64,000 nucleotides of DNA from an uncultured Clostridium sp. GTDB taxonomy: Bacteria; Bacillota; Clostridia; TANB77; CAG-508. Location: positions 67,517 through 131,516 of the forward strand of contig CAOKLQ010000004.1 in the NCBI GenBank assembly GCA_948469315.1, written 5' to 3'. Below the pieces are notes generated by a model. That model had not been told where the DNA came from. It ran no database searches and saw nothing but the letters and a program-made list of their open reading frames with translations. Positions 1-9,101 of the stretch are shown here, one piece after another. The number at the start of each line of letters is the position of its first letter. Position 1 is the first letter of the stretch. Position numbers and translations under genes: made by a program.

Positions 1-353
1 TTTCCAATAGGTAAGTCTATTATATCTTCTATATTTGTCTTACTATTTCCATTAATAACTTGTTCATTTCCATCATTATTCCATACATATACAATTCTAT
101 CTATTGGTCTTATTGAAGTAACAAATATTGCTAACTTATCATCTTGTTTTTGCAAGTCTACTTCTGGTTTTTTATATCCAATAATATCATTGTTTTGAAT
201 TATTGCATACGCTCCCAGTCCGATGCAACTTATTGAAAACATTATTAATATAACAGCAAAAAATATTACTATTTTATTTATTTCTATATTAGTACTCACA
301 GATTTCTTCTTAGTTTTTTCTGAATTTTGCGTACTAAGAATTTGATTTTTCAT
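1..353 (-). CDS. Hypothetical membrane-anchored protein (3' end outside window)
   Basis: The reading frame starts with ATG at 353, preceded by an AGGTGG ribosome binding site, and runs off the left edge, so only about 117 N-terminal residues are visible. A basic cytoplasmic tail rich in Lys and Ser is followed by one hydrophobic segment near residues 28-52 and then a polar region, suggesting a single-pass membrane protein with an outside domain. I do not recognise the family. It lies downstream of the thioester-domain surface protein on the same strand, separated by a repeat-containing gap. Confidence 0.6.
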   Translation of the reverse strand, partial: MKNQILSTQNSEKTKKKSVSTNIEINKIVIFFAVILIMFSISCIGLGAYAIIQNNDIIGYKKPEVDLQKQDDKLAIFVTSIRPIDRIVYVWNNDGNEQVINGNSKTNIEDIIDLPIG

Positions 354-432
354 ATATTTCCACCTCATATTTTTCTATTGTTAGAATTATAACATAAGAA
401 AAATTTAATGTAAATAAAAATTATAAAAATTA

Positions 433-505
433 TATGTAGGGGTGAACAACCCTGTCCACCCCTTTTATTTTTTTATTGGGCAGAAAGCCGCGTCTGCCCC
501 TATAA
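433..505. repeat. Palindromic GTAGGGG-type intergenic repeats
   Basis: Two GC-rich imperfect palindromes occur here: TGTAGGGGTG...CACCCC at 433-463 and GGGCAGAAAGCCGCGTCTGCCCC at about 478-500. Related GTAGGGG or TGCCCCTAC units occur at about 34.7, 40.7, 49.9 and 62.6 kb and inside the 5' end of the carboxypeptidase gene at 12.68 kb. They look like small non-coding mobile palindromes. Confidence 0.5.
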
Positions 506-3500
506 TTATAATACATATTTTTTAATTAAGAATACTCCTACTGCTGTTGTTCCTAAAATTAATAATGTTAATCCTGTATATGTTTTTGAATTTCCTAGAG
601 CTATAGAAAGCATTACTGGCGCATCATCTATATCATCTTCACCTTCCTTTTTGTTATCTGGAGTCGAGTCTATATCTGGTGCATTAAATTCATTATAATC
701 TTTACTTATTTCTGCTGTATTTACTTTTAATCCTAAATTATCTTGACTATTTTTCCAAGTAAGTAACACTGTGACTACCTTACTTTCTCCTGGTTTTAAT
801 AATACATCTTTTAGCTGATCTGTTGTAATTACTCCTTCTGATACTTCCTTCCATAAAGGATTATCATCAGGGTTAAATTTTAATCCTTCTGGTATATAAT
901 CTTTTACTTCTTTTGCATATCCTTCTATTAAACCTTCATTTGTAATCCTTATTTGATATTCAAATTTTACTGTAAGTTTATTTAATTTCTTTCTACCTAA
1001 ATCAACTTTTACTATTTCTTCAGGGTCATCTTCAAATTTATGATTTGTTTGAGTTATAGTTTGACCATTATCTTCGATTACAATTGCCTTGCTTACTATT
1101 TTTCTTAATGCTAGATCAAAATATACTACATTTATTTTTTCAAAGTCATCATCATCTTCTTGTCCTGGTACATATGATTTTTGTAATTCGTCATCTTTAT
1201 ATTTTGGTAAGTCTTTATCTTCTGGCAATTTAAAGTTCTCATTTGGAGATGAATCTCTGTCTTCTACTTCTTCACCTTTGCTATTACAATCTTCCGTAAT
1301 TTGTGCTAGGTTTGTTATATTTATTTGATATGGAGCTGTATCTTTTACTCTACATTGTATTTTAACTTCTCTATAATCTAATTTACCTGTTTTTTCATCA
1401 TAAGCTTTTAATAAATTATCTGTTTTTCCATATTTGTATCTTAAGTAATTTGTTGTAACTGTCCTTCCATCTTTAGATAACTTCCAACCGTATTTTTCAT
1501 TTATTTCATTTTTTTCAATATATTCTAACTCAGGTGGTAAATAATCTGTTATTTCCTCTGCATATCCATCTATATCACCTTCATTATATACTCTTATTGT
1601 GTAAGTTACTATACTTCCTTTAACTACTGTTATTGGCGTTTTTATATGGTTATATTCAGCTGTTGTAATTACTTTTCCTTCTTTATTTTTAGTATTTAAT
1701 TTAGAGGTATCTGGATTAGGCTCTCTAAGAGAAGTTTGCTTTCCGTCTACATCTGATATATATTTTCTTAATGCTAAATCAAATTGCTCTAAAATTAGCC
1801 TTTCAAAATCATCATCATCTTGCATTCCTTTCCAGTAACCCCTATCTTCGCCATTTCCTTCATAATTATTATTCTTCTTATCATCTGGGAAGTTACCAGA
1901 CTCAGAGTCTCTATCCTTTTCTACTTCATTTCCTTGTTCATCTTCATATTTTGTTATTTGTGCTATGTTAGTTATTTTTTCTCCAGCTTTTGCTTTATCA
2001 TTAACTTTACATTTTACTTTTAAGTCTATATAGTCCAAATTTTGTCCATCAAAGGCTTTTAATAGAGCTGATTCTCTGTTTTGTTCATTACAAATTATTT
2101 TTTGTATTGCACTAGAATCTGTATCTTTAGATAAAACATCAGTTGAAATTTCACCTGTAGATGGATCTAGCGTCCAACCATAACCTGCATTAAACTGCGT
2201 TGCCTCTTTAATTTCATCACTACTTGGATCTAATTCACTTATAAATGTTAATTCTTTTGGCAGATGATCTGTTACTTTTCCAACATATGCATCTAACTCA
2301 CCTTCATTGTATACTCTTATTGTATATGTAACTATATCTCCTACTTTTACACCAACTGGCGTTTTTGAATGTTCATATCTTGCAGTCTTTGAAGTTCCAT
2401 TTGGTATTAAATTTGTAAAATCTACTGTTGGAGATCTATCATAATCAATTCCTTGTACATTTGAAATAAATTTTCTTAATGCTAAGTCAATCGACTTTTG
2501 TACTACATGTGTGTTTGTTATTATAGTTTTATTTCCCTCTACTTTACTTGTAGAAGTATATCCCTCTACTTGCCCTACTTCTTCTATTATATAGTTTATT
2601 TCCACACCATTGTTGTATTTTGGAAGATTAGTCCATTTAGCTTTCCAGTTATTTAATTGATTCAATTCTACTTCATTTATATAGTTTGTACCTTCTGCTC
2701 TTAGTCTAACTTTTATACTTGTTGGCCTTATTCCATCTTCATTATTGTTATCTTCCCATACTTTTTCAACTTCTCTTGTTGTTATACTAACTTCTTTTTC
2801 TCCTGACAAAGTAATAGGTGTTTTTTCAACTATAGCAACTGGTTGAGTTGTAGATATATTCGAACCATGTGTCCAATAATTAATTGATACTGTATCATAT
2901 TTTGCTGTATATGATACTTTTACTGTTTGCAATATTATATTATTTGAGATCTTAATAAAAAATTCTTGTCCAATTAGCTCATCTATTGTTTTTGTAGTTT
3001 CTCCTTGATTTGAATCTAATAATTTATAATTTTCTATATCATTTCCATTTTCATCTGTAATAGTAGCTCTAAAATCATAATAAGCATCGTTGTTTTTATT
3101 TATTTTAAATGGTCCTGCTATATAGCTACCATCTTTTTCTTCTATTTTTGCACTAGTTTGTGCCATCTCTAATGGTATGTTTGTATTTTCTACTTGTTTA
3201 TCATCTTCTGCAATAGACAATAATTTTAAATATATCTGTTTAATTGCTTCATATCTATTACTCTTTTTTAAATATTCATCATATTCCTCTTGTTTATCTG
3301 GTGGTATATCATATGGATTTTCAATCCCTAAACCTAAAATCTTATTTTCATATCCTTCTGTAATTCCAGTTAAGCTATAATAATTATAACCTCCTCCGTC
3401 CAAGAGCTGTACTCTTAAGACCTTCATCTGGTCCTGAACCTTCAGGCATATCATTTTCTAAATCTTTATTTATCATATCTTCATTTTTTTCTGCATCACT

Positions 3501-4169
3501 ATATATAGCTTGGTATACATTTGCTAAATTATTTTGTCCTAAATAATCACTTAACATTCCTCCATTAGTTTTTGTGTTTTCGTTTGTATAATGCCAAATT
3601 GCTAACTGCTGAGCTACCTCAATATCTTTATCTGTTATATAAATTTGTTCACCATCATTATATTGAAGGTTATCAGTATTTATCATTTTATTTAAAAAGC
3701 TTTTTCTCGCTTCATCTCCTGAACCAGGTATGTATATATTTTTTAAAATTTTAACTATTTTAATATAATCATCTTCTGAAAAGCTTTCTTGGTTATGTAA
3801 TTTCTCTCTTGAAACTATGTATTCTTTATCTTCTTCACTTAACATATTTTTCTTTATATTGTATGTATAAGGATTGAAATCTAATTTGCCACCATCATTA
3901 AAACCTCTGGATACATCTAAACAGTATATTGCTTTATTATAATCCAAAGTTCCATTCTTATTTTCATAAATTTTATAAATATGTTGCCCGCCTTTAAATC
4001 CATATGCTGTATAAGTTCCATCACTGTCTTGTCCTCTGAATTCATCTATTCCTAAAATTATTTCTTCTTCATTTGTTATTGAAGGAATAGCATTTACAAT
4101 TATTGGAGCAAGTATAGTTATTGCTAAACTTAATATAAAGATTCTAAAAATATTCTTTTGTAATTTCAT
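506..4169 (-). CDS. Thioester-domain / Cna-B surface protein, read through a +1 shift at CGG
   Basis: ATG at 4169 follows GGAGAAGGAG and opens a signal peptide (residues about 1-27). A thioester domain follows: Cys83 in the IYCLD motif and Gln188 in QQLAIWHY are the residues that form the internal Cys-Gln thioester in this family of covalent adhesins. The zero frame reaches CTT GGA CGG and stops three codons later at 3384. Skipping the C at 3398 continues as GGA GGA GGT TAT into a Cna-B-type domain (EVEKVWEDNN), three DUF11-like repeats each opening with DLALRK, and a C-terminal hydrophobic anchor with no LPXTG motif. The full product would be about 1220 residues. Neither half makes sense alone: the first lacks stalk and anchor, the second lacks a signal peptide. 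Predicted location is the cell surface. Confidence 0.85.
3395..3398 (-). other. +1 frameshift site: GGA CGG A in thioester surface protein
   Basis: CGG is the 258th zero-frame codon (3398-3396). The zero frame ends at TAA, 3386-3384. Skipping the C gives GGA and opens 963 further codons. The preceding codon is GGA. Confidence 0.85.
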
Positions 4170-4488
4170 AATTACTCCTTCTCCTTAATTTAATATTACT
4201 TTTCTATTTATTATTTTACATTATAAGAAACTAAAGTCAATACCATAAAAAACCATTAAATTCGTACATATTATTTTCATTTAAAAAGTATCTACGGAAC
4301 TGCATTTTTACAACTTTGCTTTTTTTATTGCCGGTTTATTAAGTTTATATTACATTTTTGTGATTTTTCTATAGCTTATATAAATTAACCTTTGGAGTAT
4401 TTGTCTCCGTAAGCCTTTGGATTATTTTTTTATATTTACTTGACTAAAGTAAATATTTTTGTTATTATAATTTTGCTCTTAATTTATT
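4170..4488. other. Intergenic region between surface protein and tRNA-Gly
   Basis: About 320 AT-rich bases. It must hold the promoter of the leftward surface protein gene and that of the rightward tRNA. I see no gene in it. Confidence 0.5.
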
Positions 4489-4564
4489 GCGGGAATAGCT
4501 CAGTTGATAGAGCGCTGCCTTGCCAAGGCAGAGGTCGCGGGTTTGAGCCCCGTTTCCCGCTCCA
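4489..4564 (+). tRNA. tRNA-Gly (anticodon GCC)
   Basis: A complete cloverleaf is visible. Acceptor arms GCGGGAA and TTCCCGC pair, and the encoded 3' end is TCCA. The D-arm is AGCTCAGTTGATAGAGC, the anticodon stem CTGCC/GGCAG carries GCC (4522-4524), and the T-arm is GCGGGTTTGAGCCCCG. It reads GGC and GGT. It matters here because every apparent frameshift resumes on a GGN glycine codon, although most of those are GGA and would need a UCC isoacceptor. Confidence 0.97.
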
Positions 4565-4799
4565 AATAAATGATTATTTACATATTGTAATTAAAAATTA
4601 ATAGTGAATAATATAAATTTCTTTTTATAAATAAACAAAATCTAAATTATTCACTATTCATTTGTATGTGTAATAATTAATTTATCTATAGCATATAATT
4701 AACTATAAACCATATAGCAACATAGCTAAATTGTTAAGACTGCTTAAATATATGTAAGTTACAGTGTAAGTATATGATAACATTGCTAACAATTTAAAT

Positions 4800-4874
4800 G
4801 GCGACATAGCCAAGTGGCTAAGGCACGAGTCTGCAAAACTCTGATCCCCGGTTCGAATCCGGGTGTCGCCTCCA
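4800..4874 (+). tRNA. tRNA-Cys (anticodon GCA)
   Basis: Acceptor arms GGCGACA and TGTCGCC pair, with encoded TCCA. The D-arm is AGCCAAGTGGCTAAGGC, the anticodon stem GAGT/ACTC carries GCA (4833-4835), and the T-arm is CCCCGGTTCGAATCCGGG. It lies 235 bases after tRNA-Gly. The gap holds an AT-rich inverted repeat (TAGTGAATAAT...ATTATTCACTA). Confidence 0.97.
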
Positions 4875-4989
4875 ACGACATATCTGTTCGAACTAAATTG
4901 AACAGATAGATATGAAAATCAATCAGTTAAATGGTTGATTTTTTTGTTTGAAAAAAATATACTTTTATATACATTTTCAGTATGTATTA

Positions 4990-5130
4990 AGATATATTTG
5001 CCTCGCAGAGCCCAATGTTATGCACTGTTGGTCATAACATATAGGGGGTTAGGACTTCCGTCAAGACGAAGTTCTGTGCTACGAAGAAATTTCAAAGAAG
5101 GGTCTTCATAGAAAGAATTTAACATATTTT
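4990..5130 (+). ncRNA. Structured leader-like region upstream of DUF2000 gene (unassigned)
   Basis: This stretch is less AT-rich than its surroundings and contains consecutive hairpins: ATGTTATG...CATAACAT at about 5013-5040, AGGACTTC...GAAGTTCT near 5050-5074, and a weaker GAAG...CTTC one. It lies 70-200 bases upstream of the DUF2000 start on the same strand. I do not recognise a known riboswitch or T-box in it. It may be a 5' leader, a small RNA or a palindromic repeat. Confidence 0.3.
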
Positions 5131-5197
5131 TTAATTTAGCTATTGATAAAAAGTGCAATGTATAGTAAAATAAATAAAAAATGAGGAGATAATTAAA

Positions 5198-5626
5198 ATG
5201 GTATATAATGATAAATATAAGTTTGTAGCAGTTATTAATGAAAAAATTGAAATCGGAAAAGCCTTAAATGCGATAGCACATATGGGGTTAGGTCTTGTTA
5301 ATATAGCAGATGAAGAAACAAGAGAAAGAATGTCTTTTATAGACTTTCCTGATAAAGATAACGAATCACACAAAAGTATATCTGGACTATCTTTGATAGT
5401 GCTAAAAGGAAGAAATGGGGAAATAAAAAAAATAAGAAGACAATTCGCAGAACAAAATATCTTATTTACAGACTTTATAGAAACAATGACAGGAGATACC
5501 TATGCTGAACAATTAGTGAAAACTAAAGAATTAGGATTAGAAGAACATAACTATTTTGGAATATTAGCATTTGGAGAAATAGATAAAATAAATCCTATTA
5601 CAAAAAGACTTTCTTTATGGAAATAA
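5198..5626 (+). CDS. DUF2000 family protein
   Basis: 142 residues starting at an ATG with GAGGAG upstream. The N-terminal KFVAVINEKIEIGKALNAIAHM segment resembles the opening of DUF2000 proteins, small cytoplasmic proteins with a peptidyl-tRNA-hydrolase-like fold and no settled function. The length is normal for the family. It is one of the few plus-strand genes and stands alone between the tRNAs and the small toxin locus. Its only CGG trinucleotide (ATC GGA) is out of frame. Confidence 0.75.
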   Translation: MVYNDKYKFVAVINEKIEIGKALNAIAHMGLGLVNIADEETRERMSFIDFPDKDNESHKSISGLSLIVLKGRNGEIKKIRRQFAEQNILFTDFIETMTGDTYAEQLVKTKELGLEEHNYFGILAFGEIDKINPITKRLSLWK

Positions 5627-5636
5627 AATTTTGAGT

Positions 5637-5665
5637 TTGACAAAACAAAAAAATGTATGTATAAT
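5637..5665 (+). promoter_or_regulatory. Strong vegetative promoter for antisense RNA
   Basis: A consensus -35 TTGACA (5637-5642) and -10 TATAAT (5660-5665) are separated by exactly 17 bases. No open reading frame follows on the plus strand. The transcript would run to the hairpin at 5717-5755, convergent with the small toxin-like gene. Confidence 0.7.
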
Positions 5666-5671
5666 AAAAAT

Positions 5672-5756
5672 AGAAAATGAGAGCCACAGAAATGTGTGCT
5701 ACCTATAAATTAGATAAAACACCACAAAGCTTGGCGGAGCATATGTGGTGCTTTTA
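5672..5756 (+). ncRNA. Putative antisense antitoxin RNA
   Basis: The RNA of about 85 nt expected from the promoter at 5637-5665 would end at the shared terminator hairpin, overlapping the 3' end of the convergent toxin-like gene. This arrangement resembles txpA/RatA-type type I toxin-antitoxin pairs. The RNA starts AGAAAATGAGA, as does the predicted 5' region of the opposing transcript, suggesting the two arose by local duplication. Confidence 0.45.
5717..5755. terminator. Bidirectional terminator hairpin
   Basis: AAAACACCACA...TGTGGTGCTTTT forms a stem flanked by A and T tracts. It can end both the plus-strand antisense RNA and the minus-strand toxin mRNA. Confidence 0.7.
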
Positions 5757-5870
5757 TTATTTGCTCAAAATTACTACTATTGCAATAATCAAGGCAAATG
5801 CTATAATAGTAATTCCTACTAAACCGTAGAAAAGTAAGTATATTATCATTAATATAGCTTGTTCTACCAT
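5757..5870 (-). CDS. Small holin-like membrane peptide (putative type I toxin)
   Basis: 37 residues from ATG at 5870, with GGAGGTGGT upstream. The peptide starts MVEQAIL and is a single long hydrophobic helix ending VILSK. That resembles small holin-like toxin peptides of Firmicutes, whose overproduction damages the membrane. A perfect plus-strand promoter and a shared terminator produce a convergent antisense RNA, which supports the toxin-antitoxin reading. The alternative is an unrelated small membrane peptide. Confidence 0.55.
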   Translation of the reverse strand: MVEQAILMIIYLLFYGLVGITIIAFALIIAIVVILSK

Positions 5871-6305
5871 ATAGCACCACCTCCATTCTCACAGTCAAAA
5901 CTGTGTATGTAAAGTGGTAGCACTCACACTGCTTATTCTCATTTTCTATGTTTATAAATATACAACATTATATGATAAAATACAAGCGAACAAAACAAAT
6001 TTTTTAATAATGTTATTTTTAATTTGACTATTGTAATTTAGAAAAATTACAATATACTTTAATAAATTGATTGATATTTGTATCAATCGTTAAGCGAGAA
6101 AAAGTTGTAGATAACTACGACGTTCGCTCCATTAGACATGGTATCTAAGCAGTAAAGCTGTATAGCTCAGTAAGACATAAATTTTTTCTAAAATATTACT
6201 GAAGGGGTGCACACTTTGAAAATAATATATTAGAAGAAATAGTTAGGCCAGAGCAAAATTTTATTATAATTGAAGTCGGAGGTCCCAATTCTCCTACAGC
6301 CGTTA
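5871..6305. other. Gene-free region upstream of toxin and downstream of YhgE
   Basis: It contains the toxin-like gene's 5' region (a TATAAT-like -10 on the minus strand near 5970), then AT-rich DNA. From about 6090 there are structured segments: GTTGTAG...CTACGAC near 6105-6121 and a GC-richer stretch GGAGGTCCCAATTCTCC near 6278-6295. No reading frame of note is visible. A small RNA ending at the 6306-6333 terminator is possible but unproven. Confidence 0.35.
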
Positions 6306-6333
6306 AAAGAGCCCCTATAAAGAGGCTCTTTTA
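6306..6333. terminator. Terminator of the yhgE-like gene
   Basis: AAAAGAGCC...GGCTCTTTT is a strong stem with flanking A and T tracts, ten bases beyond the stop codon of the minus-strand YhgE/Pip gene. It would work in both directions. Confidence 0.8.
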
Positions 6334-6343
6334 CATTCTTATT

Positions 6344-8206
6344 TTAATTTTCTATATTCTGCTTACTTTTCCTAATAACATCATTTATACCATTTATCAA
6401 AATAAACACAACTGCCATTACAAATACTATTATAAAATTACGTAATAATAAATTTCCATCTATACATACTAAAGATTCTTTTATAAGTTTTATTGTATAA
6501 GTCATTGGTAAGAAATTATATATCTTTTGGAACCCTTGTGGTACTGTTTCTATTGGGAAAGTACCTCCTGTTGCTGCAAGTTGCAGGATTAGTATTATAA
6601 GTGCTGCAAATTTTCCTATATCTCCAAATGTTACTATTAAAAACTCTATTATATTTAAGAACAATACTGCAACTAATATGCAAGTTCCATAATATAGCCA
6701 TATATTTGTTACATTAAATCCTAAACCTAGTTTTAACAAAAATCCTAGAGCTAGTCCTTGTGCTACGGCTAATCCTCCATATAATGCTGTTCTTAATATT
6801 TTACGTTTAGCATTTTTTCCAAATAATTTAAACCTATTTTCTTGATCATAATATAATACAACAAATGCCATTAGTGCTCCTACCCATAATGATAATGACA
6901 TAAAGTATGGTGCAAAACCTACTCCATATGCATCAATTTCTCCATAAGCTTTTTCTTCAAATTCTACTGGATTTGCTGTATATTCATCTAATCCATCTAA
7001 TTTTACAAGCTGATCTTTAATATCTGCAATTCCATTATCTACACCTACTTTTAATTCATTGGCTCCATTATTTAATTTATTTACTCCATCTTTAACTTGT
7101 TTAGAACTTACTGATAAAGTTTCTAACCCTTTGCTTAATTCTGCACTTCCAGCCTTTAACTTAGCAACACCTGAATTTAAAGTCTTTGCTCCTGCAGTTA
7201 CTTTATTTAAACTTGCAACTTTTGTATTTAATGTTTGTATTCCTGTATTTATTTGCTTTGAGCTACTTGCTAGAGTATTTCCTATAGCTTTTGTATCTGT
7301 TTTTTGTGAAGCTTGTGCAAGTGCATTTGCTTTTGTTATTGCACTTTGCAATTTAGTTTGATCTGAGGTTTGAGCATATGTTAATAAATCTGTTACTAAA
7401 CTTGTAACTTGTGTATTGCTTGCATTCACACCTGCTACATATTGCTCAAGTCCTGAATTTAACTTTGAATAATTTGTAGCTAAAGTATTCACAGATGAAA
7501 TTAAAGTATCTACACTATCTGCTCCTTGTGCTAAAGCTTGTGTTCCAGCATAAACTTGCGAAATTCCACTATCTAAAGCCATACTTGCTTCATATGCACT
7601 ATCTACTCCATTATCAAATTGTTTATAGCTACTTGCTAGTGTATTTGTTCCTTCTTCAATTTGTACTACTCCATTACTTATTTCTTGCATTTTTTCTGGA
7701 ATTTCATTTAATTTATCTGTTAAAGTTCCAACTACTGTTTGGCTTATCTCAGCCCTTAATTCTTTTTCTATTGTTTTTACACCTGAATTTATTATTTGTG
7801 ATGCTAAATAATTGCTCTTTTTGTTTGGAGAATATGTAATTGTTGTAACCTTTCTATTTTCATTTTCTGCATTTTTCAAATCTTTAGTAAAATCTTTTGG
7901 TATTGTTATTAATGCATAATATTCCCCATTTGCAAGTAAAGTATTGCTATCCTCTGGATTTACACTCTCAAATTTTAATGTATCTTTTTCTAATAATTTA
8001 TTTTTAAGTTCTTCTCCTTTGCTCTGTCCATCTACACCTTCATCTAAATTAACTATTCCTACTTTTACATCTCCTAAGTTCCCATATGGATCCCAAAAAG
8101 CTTTTAGGTAGAAAAAGCTATAGAATAATGGGATTAAAATTACTACTGCCCAAATTATAACTTTAAGAATTGTACTACTTTTAATTTTCTCCTTAATTTC
8201 TGACAT
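6344..8206 (-). CDS. YhgE/Pip-type ABC-2-like membrane protein
   Basis: About 620 residues. I chose ATG at 8206 because AAGGAATG lies upstream; an in-frame ATG at 8257 has weaker support. One N-terminal membrane helix (ILKVIIWAVVILIPLFYSFFY) leads into the YhgE/Pip outside domain with YGNLGDVKVGIVNLDEG. A long repetitive coiled segment of Leu/Ser/Ala heptad-like repeats follows, then five or so C-terminal helices typical of the ABC-2 permease fold. The family includes phage infection protein and components of type VII-like secretion loci; the substrate is unknown. The TetR-type gene directly upstream is the usual partner and likely repressor. Confidence 0.85.
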   Translation of the reverse strand: MSEIKEKIKSSTILKVIIWAVVILIPLFYSFFYLKAFWDPYGNLGDVKVGIVNLDEGVDGQSKGEELKNKLLEKDTLKFESVNPEDSNTLLANGEYYALITIPKDFTKDLKNAENENRKVTTITYSPNKKSNYLASQIINSGVKTIEKELRAEISQTVVGTLTDKLNEIPEKMQEISNGVVQIEEGTNTLASSYKQFDNGVDSAYEASMALDSGISQVYAGTQALAQGADSVDTLISSVNTLATNYSKLNSGLEQYVAGVNASNTQVTSLVTDLLTYAQTSDQTKLQSAITKANALAQASQKTDTKAIGNTLASSSKQINTGIQTLNTKVASLNKVTAGAKTLNSGVAKLKAGSAELSKGLETLSVSSKQVKDGVNKLNNGANELKVGVDNGIADIKDQLVKLDGLDEYTANPVEFEEKAYGEIDAYGVGFAPYFMSLSLWVGALMAFVVLYYDQENRFKLFGKNAKRKILRTALYGGLAVAQGLALGFLLKLGLGFNVTNIWLYYGTCILVAVLFLNIIEFLIVTFGDIGKFAALIILILQLAATGGTFPIETVPQGFQKIYNFLPMTYTIKLIKESLVCIDGNLLLRNFIIVFVMAVVFILINGINDVIRKSKQNIEN

Positions 8207-8262
8207 TTTTAAATCATTCCTTTCAATTTTTATTTTTGGTTGATCATACCTACACACTACTT

Positions 8263-8829
8263 TTAATTTATAAATATTCCTTCTTTTAAAATTTTCGTTA
8301 TATTATCCGAAAATTCTTCTTCGTCTAGCTCATTGTTTTCATTTGGCCAATCGTACATTAATGCAACATAAACTTTGTATATTATAAATGCTGCAATATC
8401 AGTATTACACTGTTTTATTTTCTTTTGTTTAATTGCAATTTCAATCTTTTCTTTAATATATTTTAAAATAGCATCATCAAACATTTTTAGACTTTCTTTT
8501 GCTTTAATATTATAAATAAATTCTGCATCTTTTAAAATTCTTCCTAAAAACTCATTTTGCTTTCTATATTTAATTAACTCATATATTGTCTGATGAATTT
8601 TCTTAAAGTATGGCTCATCTAATTTATCATTCTTTTCTATTATGTTTTTCATATTTTCTATTTCTTCAGTTACAAAATACTTAAATAAATCGTCCTTGTC
8701 TTTAAAATAAGAATAAATTGTTTTTTTAGTAACACCAGCCTTTAAGGCTATCTCATCCATACTTACTTTTTTGTATCCATATGTAGTAAATAATTCTTTA
8801 GCACTTACTATAACATCATCTTTTTTCAT
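8263..8829 (-). CDS. TetR/AcrR family transcriptional regulator
   Basis: 188 residues with an N-terminal helix-turn-helix: AKELFTTYGYKKVSMDEIA followed by AGVTKKTIYSYFKDKDDL, the classic TetR signature. The C-terminal ligand domain is divergent. It lies directly upstream of the YhgE/Pip gene, same strand, with a gap of about 55 bases. The probable role is repression of itself and the membrane protein, released by a membrane or cell-wall stress ligand; this is inferred from context. Confidence 0.9.
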   Translation of the reverse strand: MKKDDVIVSAKELFTTYGYKKVSMDEIALKAGVTKKTIYSYFKDKDDLFKYFVTEEIENMKNIIEKNDKLDEPYFKKIHQTIYELIKYRKQNEFLGRILKDAEFIYNIKAKESLKMFDDAILKYIKEKIEIAIKQKKIKQCNTDIAAFIIYKVYVALMYDWPNENNELDEEEFSDNITKILKEGIFIN

Positions 8830-8952
8830 TATTTATTCTCCATTTATTTCTAGTATACTATTTTAGTATCTTAGTGTATTGTACAACAATATTTTAATAT
8901 TGTCAATGACAAAATAAAAAAGAGAAAGTAAGATTTTCTAACAAAAATATAT

Positions 8953-9101
8953 AAAAGTTTATTATATGTTTTATACGTAACTACCAACTGCGTACAATCT
9001 ATAAATCCAAAGAAATTAAAGTATAAATTTCTTTGGATTAACGGATTGTAACTTGTAGGTCCCCCCGACTGTTACTTTATAAAAGCATATAATAAACTTT
9101 T
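8953..9101. repeat. Structured repeat (family 1) nested in a terminator-like hairpin, inverted copy
   Basis: Outer arms AAAAGTTTATTATATG...CATATAATAAACTTTT enclose a core that, read on the minus strand, has GTAACAGTCGGGGGGACC...ACAAGTTACAATC and ends AGTTAC. The same core occurs at 11251-11403, 56804-56942 and 60738-60893 in the opposite orientation. The right arm touches the stop codon of the next gene. Confidence 0.6.

Noticed and set aside
1089-2023. Plus-strand open frames inside the surface-protein gene and similar ones elsewhere
   Set aside because: They are complements of AT-rich, Glu/Asp/Lys-rich minus-strand coding, give Leu/Phe/Ser-rich products and lack ribosome binding sites.
8953-9101. 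CRISPR array or riboswitch reading of the family-1 repeats
   Set aside because: Copies are dispersed singly, with no regular spacers, and lie at 3' ends of unrelated genes in both orientations rather than in leaders.
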